Shown: positions 18,431-29,091 of the stretch, in pieces
Layout: the number at the start of each line of letters is the position of its first letter
Numbering within the stretch: position 1 is the first letter of the stretch
Assembly (NCBI GenBank): GCA_021199655.1
Contig: JAJQHQ010000090.1
Coordinates: 84,488-148,487, forward strand
Source of the DNA: Lachnospiraceae bacterium
GTDB lineage: Bacteria > Bacillota > Clostridia > Lachnospirales > Lachnospiraceae
DNA length: 64,000 nt
Direction of reading: 5' to 3'
The notes under the pieces: model-generated
What the model was told of the DNA's origin: nothing
The model's database searches: none
The model's input: only the letters and a program-made list of their open reading frames with translations
Made by a program: the position numbers and the translations under genes

Positions 18431-19477
18431 ATGAGTGATGAGTGGAACAGATTAAACCGGCAGATAGAGCGGGAACGAAAAGTAAGGCGGACACGTATTT
18501 ATATAGGCGTTGTGATCGTTGCTGCGCTGCTTCTTGTGATTGGGATCAGCCTGATCATCAACAGACTTTCCAATTATGACACCGGTATTGATGAGGCGCT
18601 TGGCTATGGGACTGCAGCGGATGCGGTGGTGACAGAGACGGAAAGCGAGTCGGAATCCGAAACAGAGACGGAGACCGAGACAGAAACGGAAGCTGCATAT
18701 GGCGATCTGGAAGATCTGGAGATCCTGATAGAAGATACGCTCGCCGATCACTCCGGTACATGGAGCGTTTATGTGAAAGACCTGGATGCGGGTAATTCGA
18801 TCACCATCAATAACGAGAGCATGTATGCGGCCAGTCTGATCAAATTGTTTGTAATGCAGTCCTGTTATGAAAATATGGATGATCTGATCGCGAATTACTG
18901 TTCCATCAACAATACGAGTGAGGAGACCGCCGCGGCGACGATCGAGGATCGTCTGTATACGATGATCGTCTATTCGCGAAATGAATCTTACAATGAGCTT
19001 GTGAGGCTGCACAGCAGCACTGGCAGCTTTACATCCGGCTGCAGGCTTGTCAATTCGTACGTCGCGGAAAACGGATATGCGGGAACCGGCGTCTATACGA
19101 CGCTGCACCCTTCGGATTCCAGTTTTGAGTCGACCGGAGAAGGGACGAACCATACGACCGTGGAGGACTGCGGAGCGATCCTGGAGGCGATCTACAACGG
19201 GACCTGTGTTTCAGAAGAGGCTTCTGAGGCCATGCTGGAACTGCTTTTGCAGCAGGATGTCACGACAAAGATTCCGGCGGGTGTGCCGGACGGGATTTCC
19301 GTTGCGAACAAGACCGGAGATACCGACGAGGAGTCACACGATGTAGCTATCGTATATGGGGAAAAGACGGATTATATACTCTGTGTCATGTCGACCGGTG
19401 TGGATGAGATGGGAGCAGGGAACGCCGGGACTCTGGTCAGGGAGATTTCAACGCTGGTATATGATTTCCTGAACTGA
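18431..19477 (+). CDS. Membrane-anchored serine hydrolase, class A beta-lactamase/PBP-like fold
   Basis: About 348 aa. A cytoplasmic basic N-terminus is followed by one membrane helix (about residues 26-45) and an acidic Ser/Thr-Glu linker (about 70-88). The catalytic domain has SLIK (SxxK), YSRNES at the SxN position (Ser-Arg-Asn in place of Ser-Asp-Asn), and NKTGD (KTG). No clear class A omega-loop Glu is seen. It is better called a beta-lactamase-related serine hydrolase or DD-peptidase relative than a resistance enzyme. The ATG at 18431 follows a GGAAGGAAAG run; the upstream in-frame stretch covers a tandem duplication and is not coding-like. Confidence 0.8.
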   Translation: MSDEWNRLNRQIERERKVRRTRIYIGVVIVAALLLVIGISLIINRLSNYDTGIDEALGYGTAADAVVTETESESESETETETETETEAAYGDLEDLEILIEDTLADHSGTWSVYVKDLDAGNSITINNESMYAASLIKLFVMQSCYENMDDLIANYCSINNTSEETAAATIEDRLYTMIVYSRNESYNELVRLHSSTGSFTSGCRLVNSYVAENGYAGTGVYTTLHPSDSSFESTGEGTNHTTVEDCGAILEAIYNGTCVSEEASEAMLELLLQQDVTTKIPAGVPDGISVANKTGDTDEESHDVAIVYGEKTDYILCVMSTGVDEMGAGNAGTLVREISTLVYDFLN

Positions 19478-19499
19478 TTTCCTGCCCGTCAAAATATAA

Positions 19500-21008
<1,509 letters not shown>

Positions 21009-21015
21009 AAGAAAC

Positions 21016-21038
21016 GTAACAGTCCCCTTCTCTGTTAC
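21016..21038. repeat. Short variant of the dispersed palindrome
   Basis: GTAACAG and CTGTTAC arms with a 9-nt spacer lie just after the glpK stop. There is no T-run, so it is not a canonical terminator. The arms match the dispersed family but the spacer differs. Confidence 0.5.
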
Positions 21039-21051
21039 GAGTAAAGTAGCG

Positions 21052-21079
21052 TTGACAATACAGGGAAAAATGATAGAAT
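21052..21079 (+). promoter_or_regulatory. Promoter of the histidine phosphatase gene
   Basis: TTGACA and TAGAAT with a 16-bp spacer, 65 bp before the start codon. Good consensus match. Confidence 0.65.
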
Positions 21080-21144
21080 GCCATTTGGATAACAGCTACA
21101 GGGAAAACAGTTACAGGGAAGACGGATTATGAGAAGGAGAGATT

Positions 21145-21873
21145 ATGAAACTGTTATTTATACGTCACGGAGATCCGGATTATTCCATTGATTCTCTGAC
21201 CGAAAAAGGCTGGAAAGAAGCGGAATATCTTGCGGAGCGCATCGCAAAGCTGGATGTCCGCGATTTTTACGTATCTCCGCGCGGACGCGCGAGGGACACG
21301 GCTTCACTGACATTGAAAAAAATGAACCGGACAGCAACTCAGCTTGAGTGGCTGCGCGAATTCGCTCCGCGGATTGACCGGCCAGACCGCAAGGACTCGC
21401 CGGTCTGCTGGGACTGGCTGCCGCAGGACTGGACGGCGGACGAACGTTTTTATCACCCGGATCAGTGGTATGAGCCGCCCATTATGAAGGCAGCCGGGAT
21501 GAAAGAAGAATATGAATGGGTCGCAGAAGGCCTGGATACGCTTCTGGCACAGTATGGCTATGTTCGCGACGGACATCTTTACCGCACAGAGCAGGGAAAC
21601 AACGACACGCTCGTGTTTTTCTGCCATTTCGGCGTCACCTGCGTCCTGCTGGGACATCTGATCGGTGCGTCGCCGATGGTGCTCTGGCACGGGCTTTGCG
21701 CGGCTCCGACCTCGGTGACTTCGGTGGTGACCGAGGAGCGCAGGAAAGGCATCGTGAGCTTCCGCGCAAGTACGTTCGGGGATGTATCCCATCTTTACGT
21801 GAAAGACGAACCGCCCGCATTTTCAGCCCGGTTCAGTGAGTGCTATGAGAATGAAGGCGAGCGGCTGGACTGA
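21145..21873 (+). CDS. Histidine phosphatase family protein
   Basis: 242 aa. The N-terminal LLFIRHGDPDY carries the RHG phosphohistidine motif, and the second catalytic His is in LVFFCHFGVTCVLLGHLIG. The arginine in VSPRGRARDTA fits the phosphate pocket. The family includes phosphoglycerate mutases and assorted small-molecule phosphatases; the substrate here cannot be told. It has its own promoter, a GAAGGAGAG site before the ATG, and a terminator after it, so it is monocistronic. Confidence 0.85.
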   Translation: MKLLFIRHGDPDYSIDSLTEKGWKEAEYLAERIAKLDVRDFYVSPRGRARDTASLTLKKMNRTATQLEWLREFAPRIDRPDRKDSPVCWDWLPQDWTADERFYHPDQWYEPPIMKAAGMKEEYEWVAEGLDTLLAQYGYVRDGHLYRTEQGNNDTLVFFCHFGVTCVLLGHLIGASPMVLWHGLCAAPTSVTSVVTEERRKGIVSFRASTFGDVSHLYVKDEPPAFSARFSECYENEGERLD

Positions 21874-21899
21874 GGGATGGCACAAGATAAACTTAAATT

Positions 21900-21927
21900 C
21901 CGTCGGGTTTGTACCGACGGAGTTTTC
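21900..21927 (+). terminator. Intrinsic terminator
   Basis: Stem CCGTCGG/CCGACGG with a 7-nt loop followed by AGTTTTC, downstream of the phosphatase gene. Confidence 0.8.
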
Positions 21928-22011
21928 TTATGCGCAGGGGCACGTACAGGAACATATCGCACAGCCTGATTTCAGGGCTGCTGCGTAAAAACAGGAAAGA
22001 AGGATGAACAC

Positions 22012-23334
22012 ATGAAAACGGAACGTTTGTTTTATAAGGACGCGTATGTACAGGAATTCACGGCAACGGTTCTGGATTGCTGCGAAGGGAAAAAGGGCTT
22101 CGAGGTGATTTTATCGGCTACAGCCTTTTATCCGGAAGGCGGCGGACAGCCATATGATACGGGAATCCTGCGGGATATATCGCTATGCATGAAGCCGGAA
22201 TCGACAGACACAGTTCATGTTCTCGAAGTCCACGAGAAAAACGGCGAACTGATCCATTATACAGATGCCGCTCTGCCTGTCGGTGCACAGGTCTTTGGAA
22301 AGATCGACTGGGAGCGCCGTTTCGACCTGATGCAGCAGCATTCCGGCGAGCATATCGTAAGCGGGCTGGTACACGCGGCCTACGGTTATGACAATGTTGG
22401 CTTTCACATGGGCAGTGACGTGATCACGATTGATTTTAACGGCAGCCTGGATGAGGCAGCCCTGCAGGAGATAGAGGCGAAAGCAAACGAGGTTCTTTGT
22501 CAGAATCAGGAGACGAAAATTTTCTATCCGTCAGCAGAGGAACTTAAGACACTTCCGTATCGGAGCAAAAAAGAACTGACCGGTGAAGTGCGGATTGTAG
22601 AGTTTCCGAAAAAGAATGACTATCCATTGCGTGAAAATGGAATTTTCGGAGAAAAATTATCTGAAGAAAGTAAACCAGCTGAGAACAAGAGCTTTGGAAA
22701 GGAGAGCCAGCCAGAGAATGCCGCTGCGAGTCTTCCATATGCAGATCTATGCGCCTGCTGCGGGCTGCATGTGGCGCGTGCCGGTGAGATTGGAATGATC
22801 AAGCTGCTGTCTGTAGTGAAATTTCGCGACGGCGTCCGCATCGAGATGATCAGCGGTAAACGGGTGCTTTCTTATTTGAATATGGTAAATGCGCAGAATC
22901 ATCAGATTTCCGTGCTGCTTTCCGCGAAGCCGGATCGAACCGCAGACGCCGTAAAGAGAAGCCTGGACGAAAACTTCCGGCTGAAAGGCCGTGTCCTTGC
23001 GCTGGAAGAAAAGATGTTCGCGCAGGAGGCGGAGCGCCTTGCCGGAGCTGGCGACGTGCTGTTATTTGAAAAAGACATGGAAGCAGACAGCGTGCGCAAG
23101 CTTGCCGTGGCTGTCATGGAGACCTGCGGCGGCCGCTGTGCGGTATTTTCAGATAACGGAGACGGCACTTATAAATACGCGCTCGGTGAAAAGGACGGCG
23201 ATCTGCGCGCGCTGGTGAAAGAGATGAACCAGGCACTTGAAGGCCGCGGTGGCGGCAAGCCGTTTTTCGCACAGGGGTCTGTCCACAGTGAGGAAAAGGA
23301 AATCAGACGGTTTTTTGATAACAGCAGCAACTGA
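22012..23334 (+). CDS. AlaX-type alanyl-tRNA editing protein, long form
   Basis: 440 aa trans-editing protein related to the AlaRS editing domain. It has an N-terminal barrel with FYPEGGGQPYDTG, the zinc/catalytic HSGEH (HxxxH), and a second metal motif in CACCGLHVARAGEIG. The C-terminal third resembles a DHHA1 domain (AVFSDNGDGTYKYALGEKDGDLRALVKEM). It should hydrolyse Ser- or Gly-mischarged tRNA-Ala. An acidic/Lys insertion occurs at about residues 205-240. GAAAGAAGGATG precedes the ATG. It is the last backbone gene before the AT-rich island. Confidence 0.88.
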   Translation: MKTERLFYKDAYVQEFTATVLDCCEGKKGFEVILSATAFYPEGGGQPYDTGILRDISLCMKPESTDTVHVLEVHEKNGELIHYTDAALPVGAQVFGKIDWERRFDLMQQHSGEHIVSGLVHAAYGYDNVGFHMGSDVITIDFNGSLDEAALQEIEAKANEVLCQNQETKIFYPSAEELKTLPYRSKKELTGEVRIVEFPKKNDYPLRENGIFGEKLSEESKPAENKSFGKESQPENAAASLPYADLCACCGLHVARAGEIGMIKLLSVVKFRDGVRIEMISGKRVLSYLNMVNAQNHQISVLLSAKPDRTADAVKRSLDENFRLKGRVLALEEKMFAQEAERLAGAGDVLLFEKDMEADSVRKLAVAVMETCGGRCAVFSDNGDGTYKYALGEKDGDLRALVKEMNQALEGRGGGKPFFAQGSVHSEEKEIRRFFDNSSN

Positions 23335-23397
23335 TTTTTTCCTGTTTTGCCGGACTCCGTGATTGCAAAAGAAAATCACGTTTGCTATACGTAAGCA

Positions 23398-23652
23398 GTG
23401 ATACTCTATGGTTCTTATGCCAGAGGTGATTTTGACAGTGAGAGTGATATTGACATTATGGTTTTGCTTGATCTTCCGGATGAACAGATGGCAGAGGCGA
23501 GGAAGAAGATGCGTCGCATTGCGGATGATCTGGACTTGAAGTATGACTGCGTGATTTCGTCGATTTTCCAGTCATATGACTCCTTTGAAAATTATAAGTC
23601 CGTATCTCCGTTTTATCAGAATGTAGAGAGGGATGGTGTGTTAGTTGGATAG
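23398..23652 (+). pseudogene. Truncated MNT-type nucleotidyltransferase remnant
   Basis: About 84 residues begin directly at the catalytic motif (ILYGSYARGDFDSESDIDIMV, GS-x10-DxD). The usual 20-40 residues before it are missing, and an in-frame TAA lies two codons upstream of the GTG with no ribosome site. No HEPN partner follows. It is probably the surviving part of a MNT/HEPN toxin-antitoxin gene cut at the left edge of the island. Small genuine proteins of this family exist, so residual function is possible. Confidence 0.55.
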
Positions 23653-23732
23653 TGAGTTTGAAAAAAGGAAAGCCGCTTCTTTGTGTAAAGGAGCGGCAAT
23701 ATTTATGCCCTTATCTTTCTTATAATTCTATT
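23647..23732. repeat. Near-direct repeat, left copy (with terminator hairpin)
   Basis: About 86 bp from GGATAGTGAGT through AAAGCCGCTTCTTTGTGT and CTTATCTTTCT to TTCTATT, closely matching 25195-25275. It contains the hairpin GCCGCT/AGCGGC. The two copies bracket the AAA15 gene. Confidence 0.75.
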
Positions 23733-23796
23733 ATTTTAAAAACACACAATATCATAAAAATTCTGCAAAATATGTGCAAAACAAGGAAAATTACAG

Positions 23797-23824
23797 TTGA
23801 TTTTTACTTTTAAAATCGTATAAT
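23797..23824 (+). promoter_or_regulatory. Promoter of the AAA15 ATPase gene
   Basis: TTGATT and TATAAT with a 16-bp spacer, 46 bp before the ATG, in a very AT-rich stretch. Confidence 0.65.
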
Positions 23825-23869
23825 TTGATTGTGATTTTGCATAATTATTGCAGAATGGAGGAATGGAAT

Positions 23870-25207
23870 ATGTTGTTGCGATTCAGAATGAAAAATTATA
23901 AGTCTTTTGCGGATGAGGCGGTGTTTTCCATGGAAGCCGCTCCGAAGCAGAAGGGACTTGATTATAGCCTGGGAAATATAAAATTCAAAAAGAAAACCAT
24001 CAAGAGCCTGAGTTCCTCGGTAATTTATGGGCCTAACGCATCAGGTAAATCGAATGTGATCGGTGCAATGGATACGCTGCGTTCCATTGTCCTGAGAGGC
24101 CATATACGAAATACAGAAGAACAAAACTCACCAAATCCTGCAGCTGAATCCTTAGAGCTTATACCCAATAATACACTTGCGGTGGCAAAGCCGGTAGAAT
24201 TTGACATTACCTTTATGGAGAATGATCTCCTGATAAGGTATGAAATCATCTTAGATATTGGCTCATTTTTGGATTATAGGTATAACAGGAAAATCATTCG
24301 TGAAACCTTAAGTGTTAATGAGTCAGTGATTTTTAACAGGGACGAGGACCTTGAGATGGGGAACCTGAACGTGATCAGAGAATACTTGTCCCCGTCTGTT
24401 GATTCCAACATGGGCGGGATCGGCCAGATAGCAAGGGACAGTCTGCACCCGGAAGAATTGTTCCTTATGAATGGTTTTAAATTGTTGTATTCGCAGGAAC
24501 TGGTAAAGGTAATAGCGGGGTGGTTCACCAATAAGTTCATGGTAATCTGCAGAGCGGATTCTCTGCAGCTGATTAAGCGTTTTTCTGATCCGCAGAAGCC
24601 GACGATATATATTGAGAAAACGACCAATCAGGCGGCCGAGTTGTTTGGTATTAATTCCAACGCAGTGGGATATGTTGCAGGCGACGATGATTCAGGAGCA
24701 AAGCTGTGTTCCATCTTTAGGGATGAGAAGAATCGGAAAATAACAACAATGGCGGCAGAATTGTTTGAATCCTATGGAACGATTCGGTTTATTACCATTT
24801 TTCCATTGGTGATAAAAGCAATCCTGACAGGGGGGACTTTAATCGTGGATGAATTTGATGCCTCCATTCATCCGATGGCGCTTATGAATATCATTACTAT
24901 CTTTCATAATGACGACATCAATGTCCACCATGCGCAGTTGATATTTAACACCCATAATCCGATATTCCTTAATTCCAACCTTCTCAGGAGGGATGAGATT
25001 AAGTTTGTGGAGCGTGATGATGACACGCATCTCAGTGTCCTTTATGCCCTTTCAGATTTTGGTACGACTGGCGATAAAGGTGTCAGAAAGCATGATGACT
25101 ATATGCAGCATTATTTTGTCAGCGAATATGGTGCGATTAAAGACATAGACTTTACACCGATTTTCGAGGAAATCATGAACCGGGAAAGCGAGGGGGATAG
25201 TGAGTAA
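23870..25207 (+). CDS. AAA15-family (OLD/ABC-like) ATPase, possible defence protein
   Basis: About 445 aa from the ATG preceded by GGAGGA at 23857-23862. It begins with an SMC/RecF-like strand (FRMKNYKSFADEAVFSME), then Walker A GPNASGKSN (residues 54-62). Late in the protein come the Walker B LIVDEFDASIHP and the switch-His region FNTHNPIFLNSNLLRRDEIKFVERD. This is the COG1106 type found alone or in defence pairs such as RloA-RloB or PARIS AriA. No RloB or TOPRIM partner is adjacent. It has its own promoter and a terminator, and is bracketed by 80-bp near-direct repeats, as if inserted as a unit. The anti-phage role is inference from family and neighbours. Confidence 0.82.
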   Translation: MLLRFRMKNYKSFADEAVFSMEAAPKQKGLDYSLGNIKFKKKTIKSLSSSVIYGPNASGKSNVIGAMDTLRSIVLRGHIRNTEEQNSPNPAAESLELIPNNTLAVAKPVEFDITFMENDLLIRYEIILDIGSFLDYRYNRKIIRETLSVNESVIFNRDEDLEMGNLNVIREYLSPSVDSNMGGIGQIARDSLHPEELFLMNGFKLLYSQELVKVIAGWFTNKFMVICRADSLQLIKRFSDPQKPTIYIEKTTNQAAELFGINSNAVGYVAGDDDSGAKLCSIFRDEKNRKITTMAAELFESYGTIRFITIFPLVIKAILTGGTLIVDEFDASIHPMALMNIITIFHNDDINVHHAQLIFNTHNPIFLNSNLLRRDEIKFVERDDDTHLSVLYALSDFGTTGDKGVRKHDDYMQHYFVSEYGAIKDIDFTPIFEEIMNRESEGDSE

Positions 25208-25275
25208 CAGGAAAGCCGCTTCTTTGTGTGAGAAAGCGGCTATATTTGTGTTCTTATCTTTCTCGAAATTCTATT
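25195..25275. repeat. Near-direct repeat, right copy (with bidirectional terminator)
   Basis: Matches 23647-23732. It includes AGCCGCTT/AAAGCGGCT as a hairpin, the last codons of the AAA15 gene, and the stop codon of the convergent XRE gene. Confidence 0.75.
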
Positions 25276-25480
25276 TTTTTTCATCTGGACAATATTCGAT
25301 TATTTCATAAATGGTACAATCTAAAACTTTGCATAATGCATCAAGAGTATTGGTTGAGACAGATTCTCCGGCTTTTAAACGGCGGACAGTAGAACTGCTT
25401 ATACCGCCTTTTATTTGTAAAGTGTACGTTGTAGCACCTTTTTTTTCCATGGTTTCCCATAATCTGTCATAAGAAATCAA
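25271..25480 (-). CDS. XRE/Cro-CI family HTH regulator
   Basis: 69 aa, essentially one helix-turn-helix domain (ISSSTVRRLKAGESVSTNTL, then LDALCKVLDCTIYEIIEY). The size and ending fit small regulators that control defence or toxin-antitoxin loci. It is transcribed away from the HerA gene set, and a strong rightward promoter and a 12-bp perfect palindrome lie in the 311-bp divergent gap. It is therefore a candidate repressor of the island operon. A GGAGGATATC-type site precedes its ATG on the minus strand. Confidence 0.85.
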   Translation of the reverse strand: MISYDRLWETMEKKGATTYTLQIKGGISSSTVRRLKAGESVSTNTLDALCKVLDCTIYEIIEYCPDEKK

Positions 25481-25506
25481 GAATGATATCCTCCACCAAA
25501 ATAATC

Positions 25507-25534
25507 TTGACTTTTCTCTATTATTTACTATAAT
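25507..25534 (+). promoter_or_regulatory. Strong rightward promoter of the HerA gene set
   Basis: TTGACT and TATAAT with a 16-bp spacer, in the gap between the XRE gene and the HerA-like gene. The leader would be about 250 nt. I see no other gene in the rest of this gap. Confidence 0.65.
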
Positions 25535-25551
25535 TAGGAAAAAGTGTTATA

Positions 25552-25563
25552 GGCAATATTGCC
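25552..25563. promoter_or_regulatory. Candidate operator palindrome
   Basis: GGCAATATTGCC, a perfect 12-bp palindrome starting 18 bp after the -10 hexamer of the rightward promoter. This is a good position for repression by the adjacent XRE protein; no binding data. Confidence 0.4.
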
Positions 25564-25791
25564 CATACAAACAGAAGGACATGCAATGAATTAAAATGCA
25601 AACAAAAACTATAAGTATATTGCGGACGATACCAACATAATTGATACAAGAAAAACGTTCTTTGTAACTATTATGGCAAAACCGCATGTAAACAGATAGC
25701 AGATTTCTTTCAGTGAGAAGATATTGATGATTCGGTTGAAGATGATTAAGCGTAAAGAACATGACATGATGTAATAGGAAAGGAAAAGATC

Positions 25792-28700
25792 ATGGCAGTG
25801 ATTCCACATGATAAGCAAATGCAATTGATAAAGCAGGAAAAAGAGCGAAATGAATATCTACAGACTCTGGAAAAAGGATTTCAGGTTGCAGACGTTTTTA
25901 CAAACCGCCAATATCTGGACGATTTTTCAAATGCTCAGGTTTTGAATCAAAGCTGCCGGATTGTACAGTCTCCTCAAAAAATACGTATTTTTCGGATGAC
26001 AAAGGTTGTTCTTGATAAGGAGGAGGATGTACTGGACAAACTGACAAGTGTCTATAATGCACTATATAATTTATCTGTTACTGTTGCGGTCATTTTAACT
26101 GGAACTCCCAGTAGCGTGGGGTTTTATTTTACTACCAGATCAGAAAAAATAGCGCCGTTAGCTGGAAAAGTTTTGGAATCAACTCTCAGAAGCAATTTTC
26201 CGGGAATCGAGCTTTCTTCGTTGGATAATCAGGAAACAGAATTATTTCTAAAAAAAATTGAAAAAAATCCGGATGGAAGATCCCTTTTAAAAGGGCTTTC
26301 TACAGTTTCCTTGATTCCATCTATTCGTGATAAAGAAAAAAAAGAGCAGTTTGTTCAGGGAATGGAAAAACTTATAAATACATTAAGGGGAAAAAACTAT
26401 ACAGCTGTTTTTCTTGCGGTTCCCCTTAGTCTGGAAGATATTGCAATTCGAAAGCATGGCTATGAGGAATTGTATTCGACACTTTCTCCTCATGCGAAGC
26501 TTTCTTATGCATATGGTGAAAATATCAGTCATGCTGTAAATAAAGGAGTATCGAATTCCTTTACCAGGTCCATGAATGAAAGCATATCAAATTCAAACAG
26601 TTCTTCGACCAGCAACACATATGGTGTGTCTGACTCTACTACAGACGGCAGCAGTTTTGGAGTCTCTTCACAGGGAGAAGGTGGGGGATCAAACTGGAGC
26701 AGCAGTAGCAGCAGGACAAGAAGTTCATCGAGTTCTTATACTTCAGGCACATCTTTTAGCAATTCGATTTCCAATAGCGTTGGAACAGCGGAAGCAGAGA
26801 CAACTACGGATGGCACTACAGACACGCAGGGCACGTCAAAAACAAAGACATTGAATTTTGAGAACAAGGGTGTCTCTGACTTAATGAAAAAAATAGAGCA
26901 ACAGCTTGAACGGATTGATATGTGGGAATCATACGGCCTCTGGGAAAACTGTGCATATTTTTTCTCTGATGAAATATCCGTATCGGTTTTAGCGGCTACA
27001 ACATATAAGGCACTAATGACAGGAGAAAAATCTGGAATTGAAAATGCACATGTAAATATCTGGAATGGATCAGGACTGCAGGAAGGAAAGATTCAATCGA
27101 TTATGAATCAGGTAAAATATCTGGTGCATCCAAGTGCAGAACTTTATGTTTCAGAAGGTTACCAGAAGCAAATAGTCACTCCAACAAGCATGGTAAGCGG
27201 AAGTGAATTGTCTATACTGTTGGATTTTCCAAGGAAATCTGTTGTTGGCGTGGCTGTGCAGGAAATGGCCGAGTTCGGAAGATCGGTGGTATATGAGAAT
27301 AAAATACCTCAAAAGCGGATATCGATAGGAAATGTTTATCATATGGGAATCGAAGAAAAAGATACACCGGTTGATCTGGATCTGGATCTTTTTTCCTCAC
27401 ACTGCTTTATTACAGGTTCTTCAGGATCCGGAAAATCCTATGCGACCTATAATTTGCTGGACCGCGTTCTTACAAATGATATAAAGATGCTTGTTATAGA
27501 ACCGGCAAAAGGCGAATATAAAATGGTGTTTGGAAATCTGAGTAAAGTAAATATTTTTACGACAGAAACCACTACATATCGCCTTCTTAGAATAAATCCG
27601 TTTCAATTTCCGGATAAGATTCATATTTTGGCCCATATTGAACAGTTATTACAGATTTTTAATGCTTCATGGCCATTATATGCGGCCATGCCGGCGATTC
27701 TGAAAGAAGCAGTGGTAAATGCTTATATTCGATGTGGCTGGGATGTTCAGAATTCCATTTGGATTCCCGGAATGAATGATCATAAATATCCGGTTTTTGG
27801 AGATGTATTAAAGTCGCTTCCGGAAATCATTAATACCTCGGATTATTCGGCTGATTCTAAGGGTGATTATAAGGGCGCTTTGTTGACGCGAGTACAGGGA
27901 ATGACCACAGGTATGAATGGTCAGATTTTTAAAAACAGTGAGGGCATCGATGATAGTGTCCTTTTTGACCAGAATACGATTATTGACCTGAGTGAGATCG
28001 GATCTGATGAAACAATTTCACTGGTTATGGGTGTGCTGATTATGCGGCTGGGTGAATACAGAAAGTCACAACGTAAGAAAGGAACAACATCTGGACATGA
28101 CAGCAGGTTAAACCATATAACAGTCTTAGAGGAAGCACATAATATTTTAAAACGCACAAGTAAGGAGCAGAATCAAGAAGGTGCCAATATGGTTGGTAAA
28201 TCCGTAGAAATGATTAGTAATTCAATCAAGGAAATGCGTACTTACGGAGAAGGTTTTTTGATAATTGACCAGTCACCACTTGCTGTTGATAATTCTGTAA
28301 TTGAGAATACATCAACAAAGATTATTATGAATACTCCATCCAAAGAGGCTTGTGAGGAACTGGGGAGCGCCCTTTCTCTCGATGATAAACAGACGAAAGA
28401 ATTGTCACGACTGAATGTTGGAATTGCAGCTGTTATGCAAAAAGGATGGATGACCCCTGTTTTGATGAAAGTAGGAATCTGGAATCCTGAGAAATATGAG
28501 GCATCGCTGCAGTATGAAGCTACTGGAAGTGTAAATTATGTCAGGAGCTGTTTAGTGGCAGAACTAGTACATCAAATCCTGGAAGATAAATATTCAGTGA
28601 AGACATTTGGTAATATTATTCGGCACTCAAGTTTGACACAGGACAGAAAACTTGAATTGTCTGAAATCACAGAGACTTATCGTAAATATAAAAATCAAAG

Positions 28701-29052
28701 CCTGAAACCGACGGAAGCTATGCTTGGGAATCTGTTTTTGGAAATGATTGGTTGTGAAGGATTGTTTGATATTATACCTCAAAAAGGACTCTACTCTGAT
28801 CAGGCGCTTTGCGAGAAACTGGAACAAACGCATGTTAATGAGGAAAAAGAGCTTTATAATCAAATCGTTTCGAACGCTCAAACCTGGCTGATAAGATTTG
28901 AATCGGCGATGGAGCAGTATATAACTGTTGATCCTGACGTTAAAAGAGTAGCTGTAAAGTATATGCTTAGCGTAAAAGGTTCATCGGGAAAAGATATTAC
29001 CAGCGTATTTGGCCAATTGTACAATTTATTATCTTGGAAAGAGATCGGTTGA
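25792..29052 (+). CDS. HerA/FtsK-type ATPase (DUF87) with Ser-rich insertion
   Basis: 1086 aa. The N-terminal 250 residues form an unrecognised alpha/beta domain. About 100 residues (253-352) of Ser/Thr/Asn/Gly low complexity follow. The C-terminal half is a HerA-type motor: Walker A GSSGSGKSYAT (about 542), EPAKGEYK, Walker B ITVLEEAHNILKR (about 775), and IIDQSPLAVDN. Relatives form hexamers that pump DNA or act in defence (HerA with SIR2 or DUF4297) or conjugation. A GGAAAGG site precedes the ATG. It heads a co-oriented set ending with a TNT-like protein. No NurA or SIR2 gene is present. Codon usage is AT-rich, unlike the flanks. Confidence 0.85.
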   Translation: MAVIPHDKQMQLIKQEKERNEYLQTLEKGFQVADVFTNRQYLDDFSNAQVLNQSCRIVQSPQKIRIFRMTKVVLDKEEDVLDKLTSVYNALYNLSVTVAVILTGTPSSVGFYFTTRSEKIAPLAGKVLESTLRSNFPGIELSSLDNQETELFLKKIEKNPDGRSLLKGLSTVSLIPSIRDKEKKEQFVQGMEKLINTLRGKNYTAVFLAVPLSLEDIAIRKHGYEELYSTLSPHAKLSYAYGENISHAVNKGVSNSFTRSMNESISNSNSSSTSNTYGVSDSTTDGSSFGVSSQGEGGGSNWSSSSSRTRSSSSSYTSGTSFSNSISNSVGTAEAETTTDGTTDTQGTSKTKTLNFENKGVSDLMKKIEQQLERIDMWESYGLWENCAYFFSDEISVSVLAATTYKALMTGEKSGIENAHVNIWNGSGLQEGKIQSIMNQVKYLVHPSAELYVSEGYQKQIVTPTSMVSGSELSILLDFPRKSVVGVAVQEMAEFGRSVVYENKIPQKRISIGNVYHMGIEEKDTPVDLDLDLFSSHCFITGSSGSGKSYATYNLLDRVLTNDIKMLVIEPAKGEYKMVFGNLSKVNIFTTETTTYRLLRINPFQFPDKIHILAHIEQLLQIFNASWPLYAAMPAILKEAVVNAYIRCGWDVQNSIWIPGMNDHKYPVFGDVLKSLPEIINTSDYSADSKGDYKGALLTRVQGMTTGMNGQIFKNSEGIDDSVLFDQNTIIDLSEIGSDETISLVMGVLIMRLGEYRKSQRKKGTTSGHDSRLNHITVLEEAHNILKRTSKEQNQEGANMVGKSVEMISNSIKEMRTYGEGFLIIDQSPLAVDNSVIENTSTKIIMNTPSKEACEELGSALSLDDKQTKELSRLNVGIAAVMQKGWMTPVLMKVGIWNPEKYEASLQYEATGSVNYVRSCLVAELVHQILEDKYSVKTFGNIIRHSSLTQDRKLELSEITETYRKYKNQSLKPTEAMLGNLFLEMIGCEGLFDIIPQKGLYSDQALCEKLEQTHVNEEKELYNQIVSNAQTWLIRFESAMEQYITVDPDVKRVAVKYMLSVKGSSGKDITSVFGQLYNLLSWKEIG

Positions 29053-29091
29053 GATTTATTTGTGAAAAATCAAAGAAAGGAAACCTGGATT

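Noticed and set aside
25547-25824. Small minus-strand frames in the XRE-HerA gap
   Set aside because: No ribosome site and no recognisable sequence; the gap is better explained by promoter and operator.
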